From Geranomyces variabilis (taxonomy: Eukaryota > Chytridiomycota > Chytridiomycetes > Spizellomycetales > Powellomycetaceae), in assembly GCA_027603065.1 (NCBI GenBank), contig JADGJP010000039.1:162253-226252 (forward strand): 64,000 nt of DNA, written 5' to 3'. Made by a program: the position numbers and the translations under genes. Under the pieces are notes generated by a model that was not told the origin of the DNA, did no database searches, and worked only from the letters and a program-made list of their open reading frames with translations. Shown here one piece after another: positions 19,801 through 30,700 of this stretch (positions within the stretch are counted from its first letter, which is position 1; each line of letters begins with the position of its first letter).

Positions 19801-22494
19801 AGCGAAGATCGAACATCAATTATTTTTGACGGTCAAGTCTGCTGTAGCGGTATTCCAAGAATCTGGAGCAGATCCTGCCACTGCGCTTGTGACCGCTCGG
19901 GCAGCCTCGTTCGCACAGCCAAATTATGTTTCTTCCTCGGCCCTGTCAGGCCAACATCTTGCTGTGGTCCGCGCTGATCTGGGCCTCACCGTGACAGCCC
20001 TCAATCTCGATAATATGCCCGCGTAAGTGGCAGCCCCAGAAGCAGATTCGATGAAGCGTGAACATCAAACATCCCAATTAAACATCCCAAATCTTTGACC
20101 CATCCCTCCTGACCCAGAGTCGCGCCTACGGGGGGCACATGGCGACCTAGCCTTCCCGGGGCATTCGGAGTCTTGTACACGCACGCACCAAACCAGATTT
20201 TTCCTATCTGCATTGTATCCGTTCATTGGAAAGCGACAGCAACTGTGCAGCAGCTTGAGTGGGATCTGCGGATGTTGCTTGTTACCGTGCATTACATCAA
20301 CACCGTTTATGGTTGTTCCCAGCACACCATAGTTCTCGGAGATTTCAACGAGGAGTTTGCCGTTCAGGTAAAGGCGCCCACTGCTGGGAGACATAGAGTT
20401 AGGACACCTTAGCTGTCCCTGGCAACCCTCGACTAATCTACGTTGCTTGCAGAACTTTGCCGACATGGCCGAGAACATGCGGGGCTTTCCGGATTATGAC
20501 ATTAAGCAGGCTCCCACTGCTTCGTTGTGGGCAAGCAACAAGTTCTATGATCACTTCTGGTATCGTTTGTGGTCGTTCTTATACTTGTTAAGACTACCCC
20601 ACACTGACCCTGTAGGCATCTAGGTTTCCTGCATACGATGCAAGCAACATTCCAATCAACGTTATAAACCCATCTGGGATATGCCTGGGACCATGGCCTA
20701 CCGACCCACTGTGTCTATCTTGCAACATTGCTGGAGACAACTCGGGATTCCAGTCAACCGTTTTTGCGCGCTCAGCGCAGCTAGCCCAGTCCCCGTCATG
20801 CGAAACCAGGAAACATTTAAGATGCGCGTATGTGGGGGCTAAATCAAAGGGGAACGAGCTGGCGAGCCGCCCAGCCACAACTGGAAATCAACCTGTTTCT
20901 ATGTTTTTTTTTTTTTTTTTATAATCTTTTTTTTTTAACAACACAAAATTCCTTGAATAAGTAACATTTAACAAATTTTTACCATGTGTGTCTTTTCGGC
21001 CCCGACAGCTGCACAAATGTGCCGGCAGTGTTCCTTTCATGGAACCTAGTGAGTTTGCTGCTCCTTTTGTGGAATATGGCTGGATGTTTTTCGCCGCGAA
21101 CCCATCTGCTGAATTAACATCTTTAGGATCACTTTGCTGTGGGTCAAAACCCAGACCCTGTGCAAACCTACCTATCTCGACACTCTGGCGCCATTGTCGC
21201 TTCAATGCAGGAACTCGGCGCTGGATGGGGCCCGAACGACCTGAACGCCCCGATATGGCGGGTGCCTACGCACCAAGCAAACATCTACTTTAGCAAGCAG
21301 CTGTACTCTCGGTCAATCGGCTACGCTACAGGCGACATGGACGATGACACAATGACCATCACGTTCGATCCGGTCGCTTGCGGCGCGATTCGTTACGGTC
21401 GGGTCTTTGCCTTTCCACTGAACACACAAAAGTCGCTCGTGTTCTGCCTGTACCAGGTGACGGACACCAGGGTGGCCGGCACATTGACGAAGGGATTTAG
21501 CATGGTTGTCGCTATACATGACTACGCCGGCGCCCCTCCGGCTCCGCTGAGCTCGGGCAATGCGCCGTATCCCGCTGATATTGGGGCGCAGCTTGAGGAC
21601 TTCTGCAACACCCACCTGGCTACGGTGGATACAGATACGCGTGGGACCTGGAAGTGTGATTTCAGCGGGGCCCGCACCAGCGAATTTGCCCCTTACCATA
21701 CGCGCGTGCCGCTGGTTATCTTGGTAAGACCTGGGGCACGGGGCAACTGCGGAGGGTGAATAGCCCAGTAACCTTTTTTCTTTCCGTGCACGCAGGGAGA
21801 CTGGAACAGCCCATTCCTCGACGGTCCCGGCCTGACTACCACGGCGAGAAAACAGCAGCTCGCAACACGGATGTAAGCATCAGTTGCGCTGGACCTGTGT
21901 TAGGTTTAGGGCGAGAGACACTTGGCACTTAAAACCCGTCCTTATATTGCGCAGCACCACGTCTTTGAACCTCAAGTGTCCGTCGATAGGAATATTCATT
22001 CCAGGTGACATTGGTACTGCACCTGGTAACACTGGCTGCGGCTCCGGATACGCCCAACGTCCGCAATTCATGACCACTCGAGCGGGAGGTCTTTATGTAT
22101 GTGTCCAGGGGGTTATTGGGAGGACTAAAAAGGCGAGATTCTCAATCGCCCATACGTTATTCAGGATCTTCTTTACTATTGCGGCACTAATTGGGAGATA
22201 CCCGAAAATTGCAACACACCCCGGACCGGCGCCCAGCTGGCGGTTGAAACGTGCGCGGTTCCCGCGCCCCTCTCGACCCCGGCAAACCCGTTGCCCGACA
22301 TCCAGACGCCGCGAATCAACCGTCCGGACTACGTTGTGCGCGACTCTAAGATTGATGAGTACCTCGAGGGCCTTGACAATGAAAACATATGTACGGCGGC
22401 CACCGACTCGCAGGAATGTCCTGGCAGCGACCTTCCATGTCGACTGATAGCGATATCCAAACATCTCCCTGTTCAAGCAAGGCTTTCCGGATGA
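16899..22494 (+). CDS. Secreted protein with two endonuclease/exonuclease/phosphatase-like domains
   Basis: Roughly 15 or more exons. Exon 1 (16899-16974) encodes a signal peptide (YCVWLLLLCQLLAVDAW); exon 2 is 17047-17257. The N-terminal half is Cys- and N-glycosylation-rich, with no known domain. Domain 1 (from about 19755) has the EEP-fold hallmarks VVSYNCEG, AVFQESGAD, VLGDFNEEF and YDHFW. Domain 2 (from about 21030) repeats them: VFLSWNLDHFAVGQ, IVASMQELGAG and VILVGDWNSPF. These match the metal-binding Asn/Glu/Asp positions of DNase I- and sphingomyelinase-type enzymes. The C-terminus is Cys-rich and ends with the stop at 22492. Joins around 17410-17960 are uncertain: one option needs a 25-nt intron. 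The likely role is an extracellular phosphodiesterase; the substrate is unknown. Confidence 0.7.
20902..20937. repeat. Poly-T tract inside an intron
   Basis: Two runs of T (18 and 10) separated by ATAATC lie in an intron between the two EEP-like domains. The whole surrounding intron is AT-rich compared with the exons. Confidence 0.8.
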
Positions 22495-22571
22495 GACTTC
22501 ATTAGATTGTTAGCGTTATCGTCATAATTGACTGTAAAAACCAAAAGAAAAATTGTTGGAGCTTTTTCGTT

Positions 22572-24557
22572 CTATGAACCAGGAGCCCGCTCCAAGGGGC
22601 TTTTGCCAGAGGCGAGAAAACCGAATGCCCCCGGAGGGGTGCCGCCCGCAAGTCCGACTGCCCAGGATGACCCGTGCTTTGCTAACAGGGCGAGCGGCAC
22701 ACCGTGATGTTGGCACCAGTCTTGATAGTCCGGTGAAATCTTTTCGACATCGAACCCGAGTTCTAGTAGGCGAGAAACCCATTCCGTCCCATTCCGGGAA
22801 TACCATCCATTTTTGTGCACGCGCGCCCAGTGTTCGAGCCACTCATTGAACGTGGTTGGATCTTCTTGAAGCGTTTCACCTAGAGTTCGTAGAATTGACA
22901 GCAGCGATCCACGTTCACTGCTCAATTCAGACGGGCGCTGCGCCGCACGCACTAGCTTCCGTAATGTCGCGCTGTTCGGTGACTTGAGGTCAACCCCGGC
23001 GTCACGAGCGTCATCGGCTAAACGGTGCAGTACGCCCGTGCGGCGTTGCATTTCCATAGCGCCGACCCCGCGGCTCGCGGGGTCTTCTAGCTCGCCGGAA
23101 TCCGGCCCGAATCGGGTCCACCGCCTCAGTGCAGTACTGCTTGCAGAAAGACGAACCCATTCTTGGAATGCCTGCCGCGCGGACGATGTGACCACCTGCT
23201 CTGGCCAAAATGGGAGTGCGAAGTCTTTGACAACATTCAGGGACCGCGGCATGGATTCGGCGCCCTCAGAAATGAACGGCACACACAGCGCATCGGGCGG
23301 GTTCTGGGCAAGAAGGAGCTTGAGAATGTCGATTTGACACTGAAAGACCAATGGCGCCCGCGCGGTTTGATCTGTGATTGCGCAAAAAATTCTGTGAGCG
23401 ACACGCGAGTACACGTCGGCGCCGGTGAATTCGGGCAACGTCGCCGCGTGTTTGAAGAAGGTCGTCCACGCGCGCGGTCGATCACGCGCGAGCCAGAAGT
23501 CGGTGTAGAAAGAATCGTCGTCGCTGGCGTGCGCCTCGGTGGCCTTGACTACTTCTCCGTAAAAGCCCGCGAGGGCAGAGGAGACCCGCGGCGCCAGATC
23601 CGGCACACCTTGAAAGTTCCGACCAGCGGGGAATGGAACGCTGTGGGCCCGTAAAAAGTTGATTGAGGCCTCGTCACCGGCGAAGAAGGCCGCGTCCACG
23701 AGCACGTTCAAGTTCTTGACGATTGGCAGGGTCTCTTGTGCGAGGTCCCACACAACGGCCATGGTGTCGACTGGTGATCGATGATGTGGCGCACAAGCAG
23801 GGTTCCGCAACGCGCACTCCAGGTCAGCAACCCAAGTGATTTTTAAATCACCCCACACGGATAAATCGGGCGGCGTGGCCCACATTGTGCGAAGAATATC
23901 AGTGCTGCCACGGACATATAAAGCTCGCCGGAAGGGTTTCCAAGGGTTCGGCTGGTGGTCCTTGGGGGCGCCTGGTGCACGTGGTGTTGGGGTTGGAACT
24001 CTATCGCAAGCCTTTGAAACCCGTTCACAGAGAGCCTTATCGCGAACAAAGACGTTGGCCACTTGCGGCAGGCCGTTCCAGAACGCGCAGCGGGCAATGG
24101 CCAGGATGGCGTCTCTGTGCGTCGACGACAATGGCAGCTCTGGCTCGGCAAGCGCGAGCTCCCGACTTAAGAGAAGAAGCATGGCGTCATCGTCGGCAGT
24201 GATTGCCTTGGGCAAGCGCAGACGAAGCGTGTACGGGAACCGGGACATAAAGGCATCGTGGGACTGCTGCAGCTGCAGCTGCTGGGCATTTGACGCTGGC
24301 GGAAGAGGGGAGTAGACCAGGTGGGCCAGACTAGGCGGCAGGTGTTGCGAGGATAGCGAGCGCAGACGGCGCACGACCCAGTCCTTTTTGAAAGCGGGGT
24401 CTGCGAGGGTTGCGCGCAGGGCGGTGCAGGATCGGGCGAGAGTGGCCAGGGCGGGGAGGTCGAGGGCCAGCAGGACGAGGTGATTGGTGAGCAGCGGCAA
24501 GCTGTTGCTGTTGCTGTTGCTGTTGCTGTTCTTGCTGTTGCTGTTGCTGTTGCTCAT
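22572..24557 (-). CDS. Large intracellular Leu-rich protein, F-box-like N-terminus (about 661 aa)
   Basis: The frame is open for 721 codons with no intron. I start at the ATG at 24557 (MSNSNSNS...), because upstream codons are low-complexity translation of a CA-rich repeat. After the Ser/Asn tract comes LPLLTNHLVLLALDLPALAT followed by LARSCTALRATLADPAFKKDW, which resembles a degenerate F-box. The rest is helical with Trp-rich segments and no recognised catalytic motif; an ankyrin-like or other helical repeat is possible but not shown. It ends LASGKSPLERAPGS at 22572. Its 5' end faces that of the giant gene at 24746, so under 190 bp may serve both promoters. Confidence 0.65.
   Translation of the reverse strand: MSNSNSNSKNSNSNSNSNSLPLLTNHLVLLALDLPALATLARSCTALRATLADPAFKKDWVVRRLRSLSSQHLPPSLAHLVYSPLPPASNAQQLQLQQSHDAFMSRFPYTLRLRLPKAITADDDAMLLLLSRELALAEPELPLSSTHRDAILAIARCAFWNGLPQVANVFVRDKALCERVSKACDRVPTPTPRAPGAPKDHQPNPWKPFRRALYVRGSTDILRTMWATPPDLSVWGDLKITWVADLECALRNPACAPHHRSPVDTMAVVWDLAQETLPIVKNLNVLVDAAFFAGDEASINFLRAHSVPFPAGRNFQGVPDLAPRVSSALAGFYGEVVKATEAHASDDDSFYTDFWLARDRPRAWTTFFKHAATLPEFTGADVYSRVAHRIFCAITDQTARAPLVFQCQIDILKLLLAQNPPDALCVPFISEGAESMPRSLNVVKDFALPFWPEQVVTSSARQAFQEWVRLSASSTALRRWTRFGPDSGELEDPASRGVGAMEMQRRTGVLHRLADDARDAGVDLKSPNSATLRKLVRAAQRPSELSSERGSLLSILRTLGETLQEDPTTFNEWLEHWARVHKNGWYSRNGTEWVSRLLELGFDVEKISPDYQDWCQHHGVPLALLAKHGSSWAVGLAGGTPPGAFGFLASGKSPLERAPGS
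24500..24555. repeat. Hexanucleotide microsatellite (GTTGCT)n
   Basis: About nine GTTGCT units with one CTTGCT variant. On the minus strand it encodes the Ser-Asn tract at the N-terminus of the F-box-like protein; slippage would change tract length without changing frame. Confidence 0.9.
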
Positions 24558-24654
24558 GCCTTTTGTGATGTCGGTGTCGCGCGCGGGAGTGTGAAGTGCG
24601 TGTGCTAAGCGTGTTGTTGACGCGTTCAAGGTTCTTTTCCGACAGCCCCCTCGC

Positions 24655-24720
24655 ACGCACGCACGCAGGCACACACACGCACGCAGGCAACCCCACCCCA
24701 AACCCCCCAACCCCCCATTC
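24655..24720. repeat. CA/CG-rich and C-rich low-complexity promoter tract
   Basis: ACGCACGCACGCAGGCACACACACGC followed by repeated CCCCAACCCC, lying in the short gap between two divergent genes. Confidence 0.8.
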
Positions 24721-24745
24721 GCCTTTGCTCTCATCATCCTTCAGG

Positions 24746-27700
24746 ATGTCGGTGCGCTGCTCGTCGGCAAGGCCTGCCGCTCGCCGCAGTCTCCTCCTTC
24801 TGCTCCCCGTGCTGATCCTCGTCGCTCTCCTGCTTGGCGTCACTCCCGCCCACGGTACTAACTCATCCGGACGCTCCAAACCACCTCCCATGCACAAAGC
24901 TCAATTCTCTCCTCTTACTCCTCCTCCTCCTCCTTCTTCTCAGCCGGCTCAACCTCGCAGACATGCGACGACGGCTATTCGCTGTGGGGCAACGACTGTT
25001 GCCCTAACGGCAAATGCTGCCATGAGCAGCAGACCTCCCAGGCCGTGCGTATACAACACTGCCCATTTTGTCTCGACCACAGCTGACCGCGGCTTCCTGC
25101 TTTTTTTTGCAGTGCGTAGGGAGTTGCTGCAACACAGGCACCTTGCTAGCCACCGGGCCGCTCCAAGATCAGAATCCTTACTGCGCGGGGTACCCAAACC
25201 CGGGTTCCTGGAGTATCGGAACGTGCCAAATGCCCTACGTTGCCGGCTGTGGAAGTGCTGTTATGTAAGATCTCTCCCGCCCATTTGCGGCCCGTGACAA
25301 TGCGCAAAAAAAAAGAGAAGCTACAAGCGTCGCTCATTTCTCTGCTGTTTTAAACACGCATCAGCAATCAGGGTGTCTGCACCGGCGCGTTATGTGGCGG
25401 TTACGGAACTCAATCGGCTACAGCGGTTGGCTACGACTCTGCTTGCAACTACAAATCAAACGCCATTACCCAGAGCTGCTCTGGCGTCACATCCCTCACG
25501 GCCTCGGCTACATCCACTGCCGCAAACTATTTCTATGGCTCGCAGGTCGAGGATACGCTGACAGTCTCCGGCTGCGCATATGGTAACCTCTCGCTTCCCC
25601 CGTCCCTGCCCAAACGCTGAAGGCAATGCAAAGCTTAATTTGTTCCCCCTTTTGCAGCTCCTTGTTCTGGTTCAAACTGCGACTGTAGCTCCAGAAATCC
25701 GTGGAGAGCCGCCGTGTCATGGGCCTGTGCTCCTCTCTCTCCACCAAGCATCACCGCTATCAGCTCATCAATAAGCGGCACTGTTTGGGCCCCACAATTC
25801 TCTGCGAGCGTAAGCTGGGTCTTGCTTTTTTTACCGCAACTTTCACACAAGAGTCTCAAACTTTTCCGTGCATTTCAGTGGACCCAATACCCTCTGGGCT
25901 GGTCCGATGTCCAATATACCAATGGCTTTACACGACCGAGTGAGTTTCTCCCAAGACTTCTTTGACCGCTGCCTACTCTTACATGTAATTTTTTCGACAA
26001 CAGATTACGGAGATGCCAGCTGGCCTACCACTTCAGACACACTCTATATCTTTGGCCCCAGTAAGTCCTTAGAAAAGGAGCCTCCCTGAGGCGGTCTTCT
26101 GCCGTCTAATTTTGCGCATTTGCAGATGGAGCCAGGTATTATTGGCCATCTACTCAGCCGACTATCAGCTGTAACCAGCAGAGCAACGCCTTTCCGTCCG
26201 GCGTGCTGCAGTACAAGCAGTCATGCACGGTGACCGGCGTCAGTGCGCCGTCCAACCTCTCGGATATCTTTGGGATCAACCTGGCAGCAACCGTTTCGTT
26301 TGGCTTAGGCGTTATCACCAAGTCCGAGGCTACCGCAGCCACCCGGACATACACACTGGCCCCTTATAACTTTGTCTACCCGGCGGCTCTTCCCTGGACG
26401 CTACAATTTCCTCCGCAGGGCTCGGACGGAACATACGGTGGAATCGTCGACGGGAACCACTTTCTGATTTCTCCGAGCAATCTTCAGTTTCAGGCACTTC
26501 CACCAGCAAACGGAGGAGACTTTACAGTCAAGCAACTGGTGTTTCAGATCAGCTGCACGTCGGTAGCCGATCTTCTTCCGGGCCCGGTAAGCCCTCCCGT
26601 TTGGCCATCGACACTTTCCATGCCCACCGGAAACGGCTATGGCTTCTATCGAACGCTGACCAACGCGTTTGGGGCATTACCTGTACCGCTTTGGGAGGCC
26701 TACTGCGACGTAACGGGACAGGCTGTGAACGGAAACCCCGATCCTACAAAGTCAACGCCCGCCAGCATCAGGTTCGGTATCTTGAAAGCAGCTCCTCTTG
26801 TTGTTCAAAAACCGTACCACATGGCGCAGGCTGGTTCGATCACATCGTACTGGACAGATGCCACCGGCCTATACACAAATTGGGCAAATTGCTTCAAGGG
26901 CAACACGGCGGTTCCGAAAGCACTGCAGCAGGCGTACCCGACCTCTGCACTCTGGAGCCAAGGAGACCCGGCAGGCATTTACTCGTTCAAGATCTCAACG
27001 GCAAGCATGGCATATTCACATCAAGTCACCCATTTATGTTGCTGACTTGCCCTTTCCTTGCTATAGCTTTTGTCGCTCGTGTCAAATACTCCAGGCGTGT
27101 ACCAAAGAGCAATCTCGAGCGGGACTTTTCCAGCCGCATCCGTCGGAGGACCAACCAACATTCTTCTTGGCGTCGATCGTTTTTTGGGCAGTGACGATCA
27201 CCAATCGACAATCCGCAACCCGAGCCTGACGGTAATGTGCGCAATCCGAAATAGAATCCGCGCTCATATGTTTCTGATATAGTTGGTTGTATGCTTCGTG
27301 GCCTTAAGGCGGCAATGAGTCAATGTCGAGCTGTTTCCGCTCTGTACCACTGTGTGAACTGCTTCCAATGCCAGTTCAGTGCAACAGTGACTGCCGGCGA
27401 CGCTTCCGGAAACACGACTTCCTCGACGACAAGCGCAGTGGTAGGTTGCGCCCCTTCTTTCGCGAACGAGAGCCAGAGTTACCAAGCCTAATCCCAAAAT
27501 GCTAATAAACGTACCTACGTCTCGTCCCAACAGGTATTTGACGTAACAGCACCTGTGATTCAGCAGTTCGCTCTTCCAGGGGACAAAACTCCACTTTCCG
27601 GCACGGTCTACTACGCCCAAATGACCGACATGATCTTTGATACCTCCGTCTACGAGCCCGAGGCACCGTTGACTTCGGTCGCACTGAACATGGCCCTCGC

Positions 27701-30700
27701 TGATTTTGCTCTATACGCCAACAGCATTGCGAACATCTTTGGATCGCTTTCTCTGGGTCCGCTCGTCAATGCCGCAACAGGTGCTTTGCACGTGAATGCT
27801 TCCACCTGGAACGGCAAATCGTTCCATAATCAACGGTACACCGTGCAAGTGCAGGCGCTCTCAGCCTCTGGTCTACCAAGCCAGTCAAGCGTCGATGCGA
27901 TTGTCGATTCGACTCCTCCCACCTACGGATACGTCCGCTTCAACCAGACGTATTACGACCCCAGCGTTGGCAGCGGAATAACGGTCACCTTCGGCGGGTT
28001 TACCGACAGCCAGTCGGGAATCAAGGAGTTCTACTATCGCGTCCAAGCGGATGGAAACAGCATTTGTTCCGGCGCTGATTTCACGTACCCCACAACTGCA
28101 CAAAGTGGATGGACACTTGTATCGCTCCCCTTGAACGCTGACCCATACGCGCCGGATGCGCAGACGCTCCAGTTAAGTCTCAGCCAGATCAAGGCCTCGA
28201 ACTTTTCCGTCGCCGTCGCAGCAGTCAACCGAGCCGCTACCTTCAATGCCCCGACCATGACTCAAAGCGTAACGTTTGCATGCTCAGTTGCCTTGATCGT
28301 GGTATGCGTCTGCTTCAGCATCAATCCAAACGGCCGGCGATGTACTCACGTTAAATTTCTACAGGACTCTGTCGGGCCCTCGATTGACATACACTCGATT
28401 GTGGTTGAGGATTCGGTGCTTTTCAACGGTCAAAACTTTTTGGCAGGGGTTGAACGCACCCTGACAGCAAGCTGGAACGCTACAGACACCATGTCTGGTA
28501 CCAGCTCGTACCTCGTCACATTGTACCTTGATGAACAGCTTGCTTCGGGCCCCTCAACATGGTACACAAATGAGGCGACCCTCGTGTACAAGAACTCCGG
28601 TCCAGTTCCACAGGCGACCCAGGTCAAGGTCTGCGTGAGCGCGATCAACTACGCGCACCGAGTCGTAGGCCCTGTGTGCCAAACCACCTTTGCAAACGCA
28701 GTGGAACCCGATTTTTCCACTTGCAGCGTATCCGGGATGAACCAGCCTACAGCCTTGAGCAGTTCCGCCAACGTATTCCTTGACTGGTCTAAGTGCGTTT
28801 CAACTGCCAGCACAATCGATCATTACGAGTACTTTGTGATGACCGACGGCGGAAACGACTATGCCTTAACTCATCAGACGCTGCCTGCCAACACGACAAG
28901 TCTGGTCATTCCGTTAAACACCACAGTGTTGTACGGTAAAATCGCTGTTTGTGTTTCTCTGGTCGACTTGTTTGCAAACGTTTCGCCTGGATTCTGCACA
29001 AACCAAATCATTGTAGACTGTGAGTTGATTGTTCCCCTGCATAGCGACTCGGTGATTCTAAGTATCTGATTTGGGTATTCTTCGACCTAGCGACGGCTCC
29101 TGTCGCCACTGGAGGCGTGCGAAATCTCGATCCAATGTCAGGCCTTCCCATTCAGGCAACCTATCAAAAAGTTGGACTCCTCGTGGGGTAAGTGGTCCCA
29201 AAAGCATCCGTTGGTTTAGCAGGGCATGAAACAGGTCTTTTAACCCTGTGTGCAGCTGGGATATTTGGAGAGACGTTGCTAGCTCCGTTTCAAGTTATAC
29301 CATATCCATCACGTCAAGTGCCGCGCCCAACGCAACCGCTGCCGGCCCGGTGACCATTCCTGCGAACGCTGTCAGCGATGCAGCAGGCAAGTACACCTAT
29401 GCATTCCAGAATTACGCTCTGACGCCTGGAACGGTCTATACTGCCTCGGTATACGCAACGAGCGCAGCTGGAATTTCGAGCATTTCCCTGCTGTCGCCGG
29501 GTATGCAAGCTCTCGATAGTACGACGATCGCGCCGCCTCTTGTTTCCCTGCTCGATGGTCTGGCATTGAGTTCACCAACGCAGGCTTACCGATAGTACGT
29601 CCTCTGATCGCGTTTTTGCTGTATGAGGTCTTATTAATGGTCCAACGCACTCTTGCAGCTACCCGTATGGAGCAGCGACAACGCTACACGTCGCATGGCA
29701 GAACTTTCAAGCCATTGGGGCCAGGAGCAGCTCGTTCTACCAGGTTCAATTTGTTCCTGTGGGCAGCAACATGACTTCACCAGCTCCCATCAGCGCCGGC
29801 CAAACCTTGGATGCTCTCGTTCAGCTTCCGCCTGCTCCTGGCGCATATCAAGTACAAGTCACTCTCTACTTGGTCGACCCGAGTGGAAGCGTACAAGCTG
29901 GTCAGAGCTCTTCTGCAAACGAACACTTGCTCCTGCTTGGAGACGTCGGCTTTGCCGCAGGTGCGGTTGGTACCTGCAGCGTTGCCTTTGACGCGAGCAA
30001 TTCGATCAACCCATTGGCTGCTGGGTACCTGCAAGCCACATGGTCACCCTTCGTGGATCCCTACAATCTGATTTCCAGATATCAGATCGCTTTTCGCCGC
30101 ATCGGTGATGGATACAAGACATCGCAATGGGCAGATGTGCCGGCATCGGCCTCGTCGATTGCGTTTGCGGGAAGCGTCAACTACACGTTTTCGCGGCCCA
30201 ACTTTATCGCGAACTGGCAGGTTGAATGCAAGATCAGGGCCCTGGATTCTTCCAACCGCACGGCAGAGCAGCTGGTTCCTGCCGCAATTTCGGTCACCCC
30301 TCAACTTTCGATCTCAAGTCCGGCGGTGGTTTCTGTCGTCACCGACAGGCTGACTCAGATGCCTGCGGGCAGTAATGACTACGCCTTCTTCGAGAACATA
30401 CCGATGATATCCGGTTCTAACTTTGCGGTGGCCTTTTTCGGGTTCCCAACGCTGCAGCAGTTTGGCGTACCTTTAGCTACCGTGGAGTATTCGGTCGGCA
30501 CGGTGCTCTCAAATGTCACTGGAACCTTCGACGACTTAGTTTCGCTGACTTCGCTGGACCTGACGGGCGACTCGTTTCCAGTCCGCAATTACTCGATCTT
30601 AGTTGGAACCTCGTACATGCCGGTCCAGCTGCTTCAAATACCCCCGGTCGATATGACGATTGCGCCTGGTAAGAATAGGTGCCTTGTGCCATTAGATATA

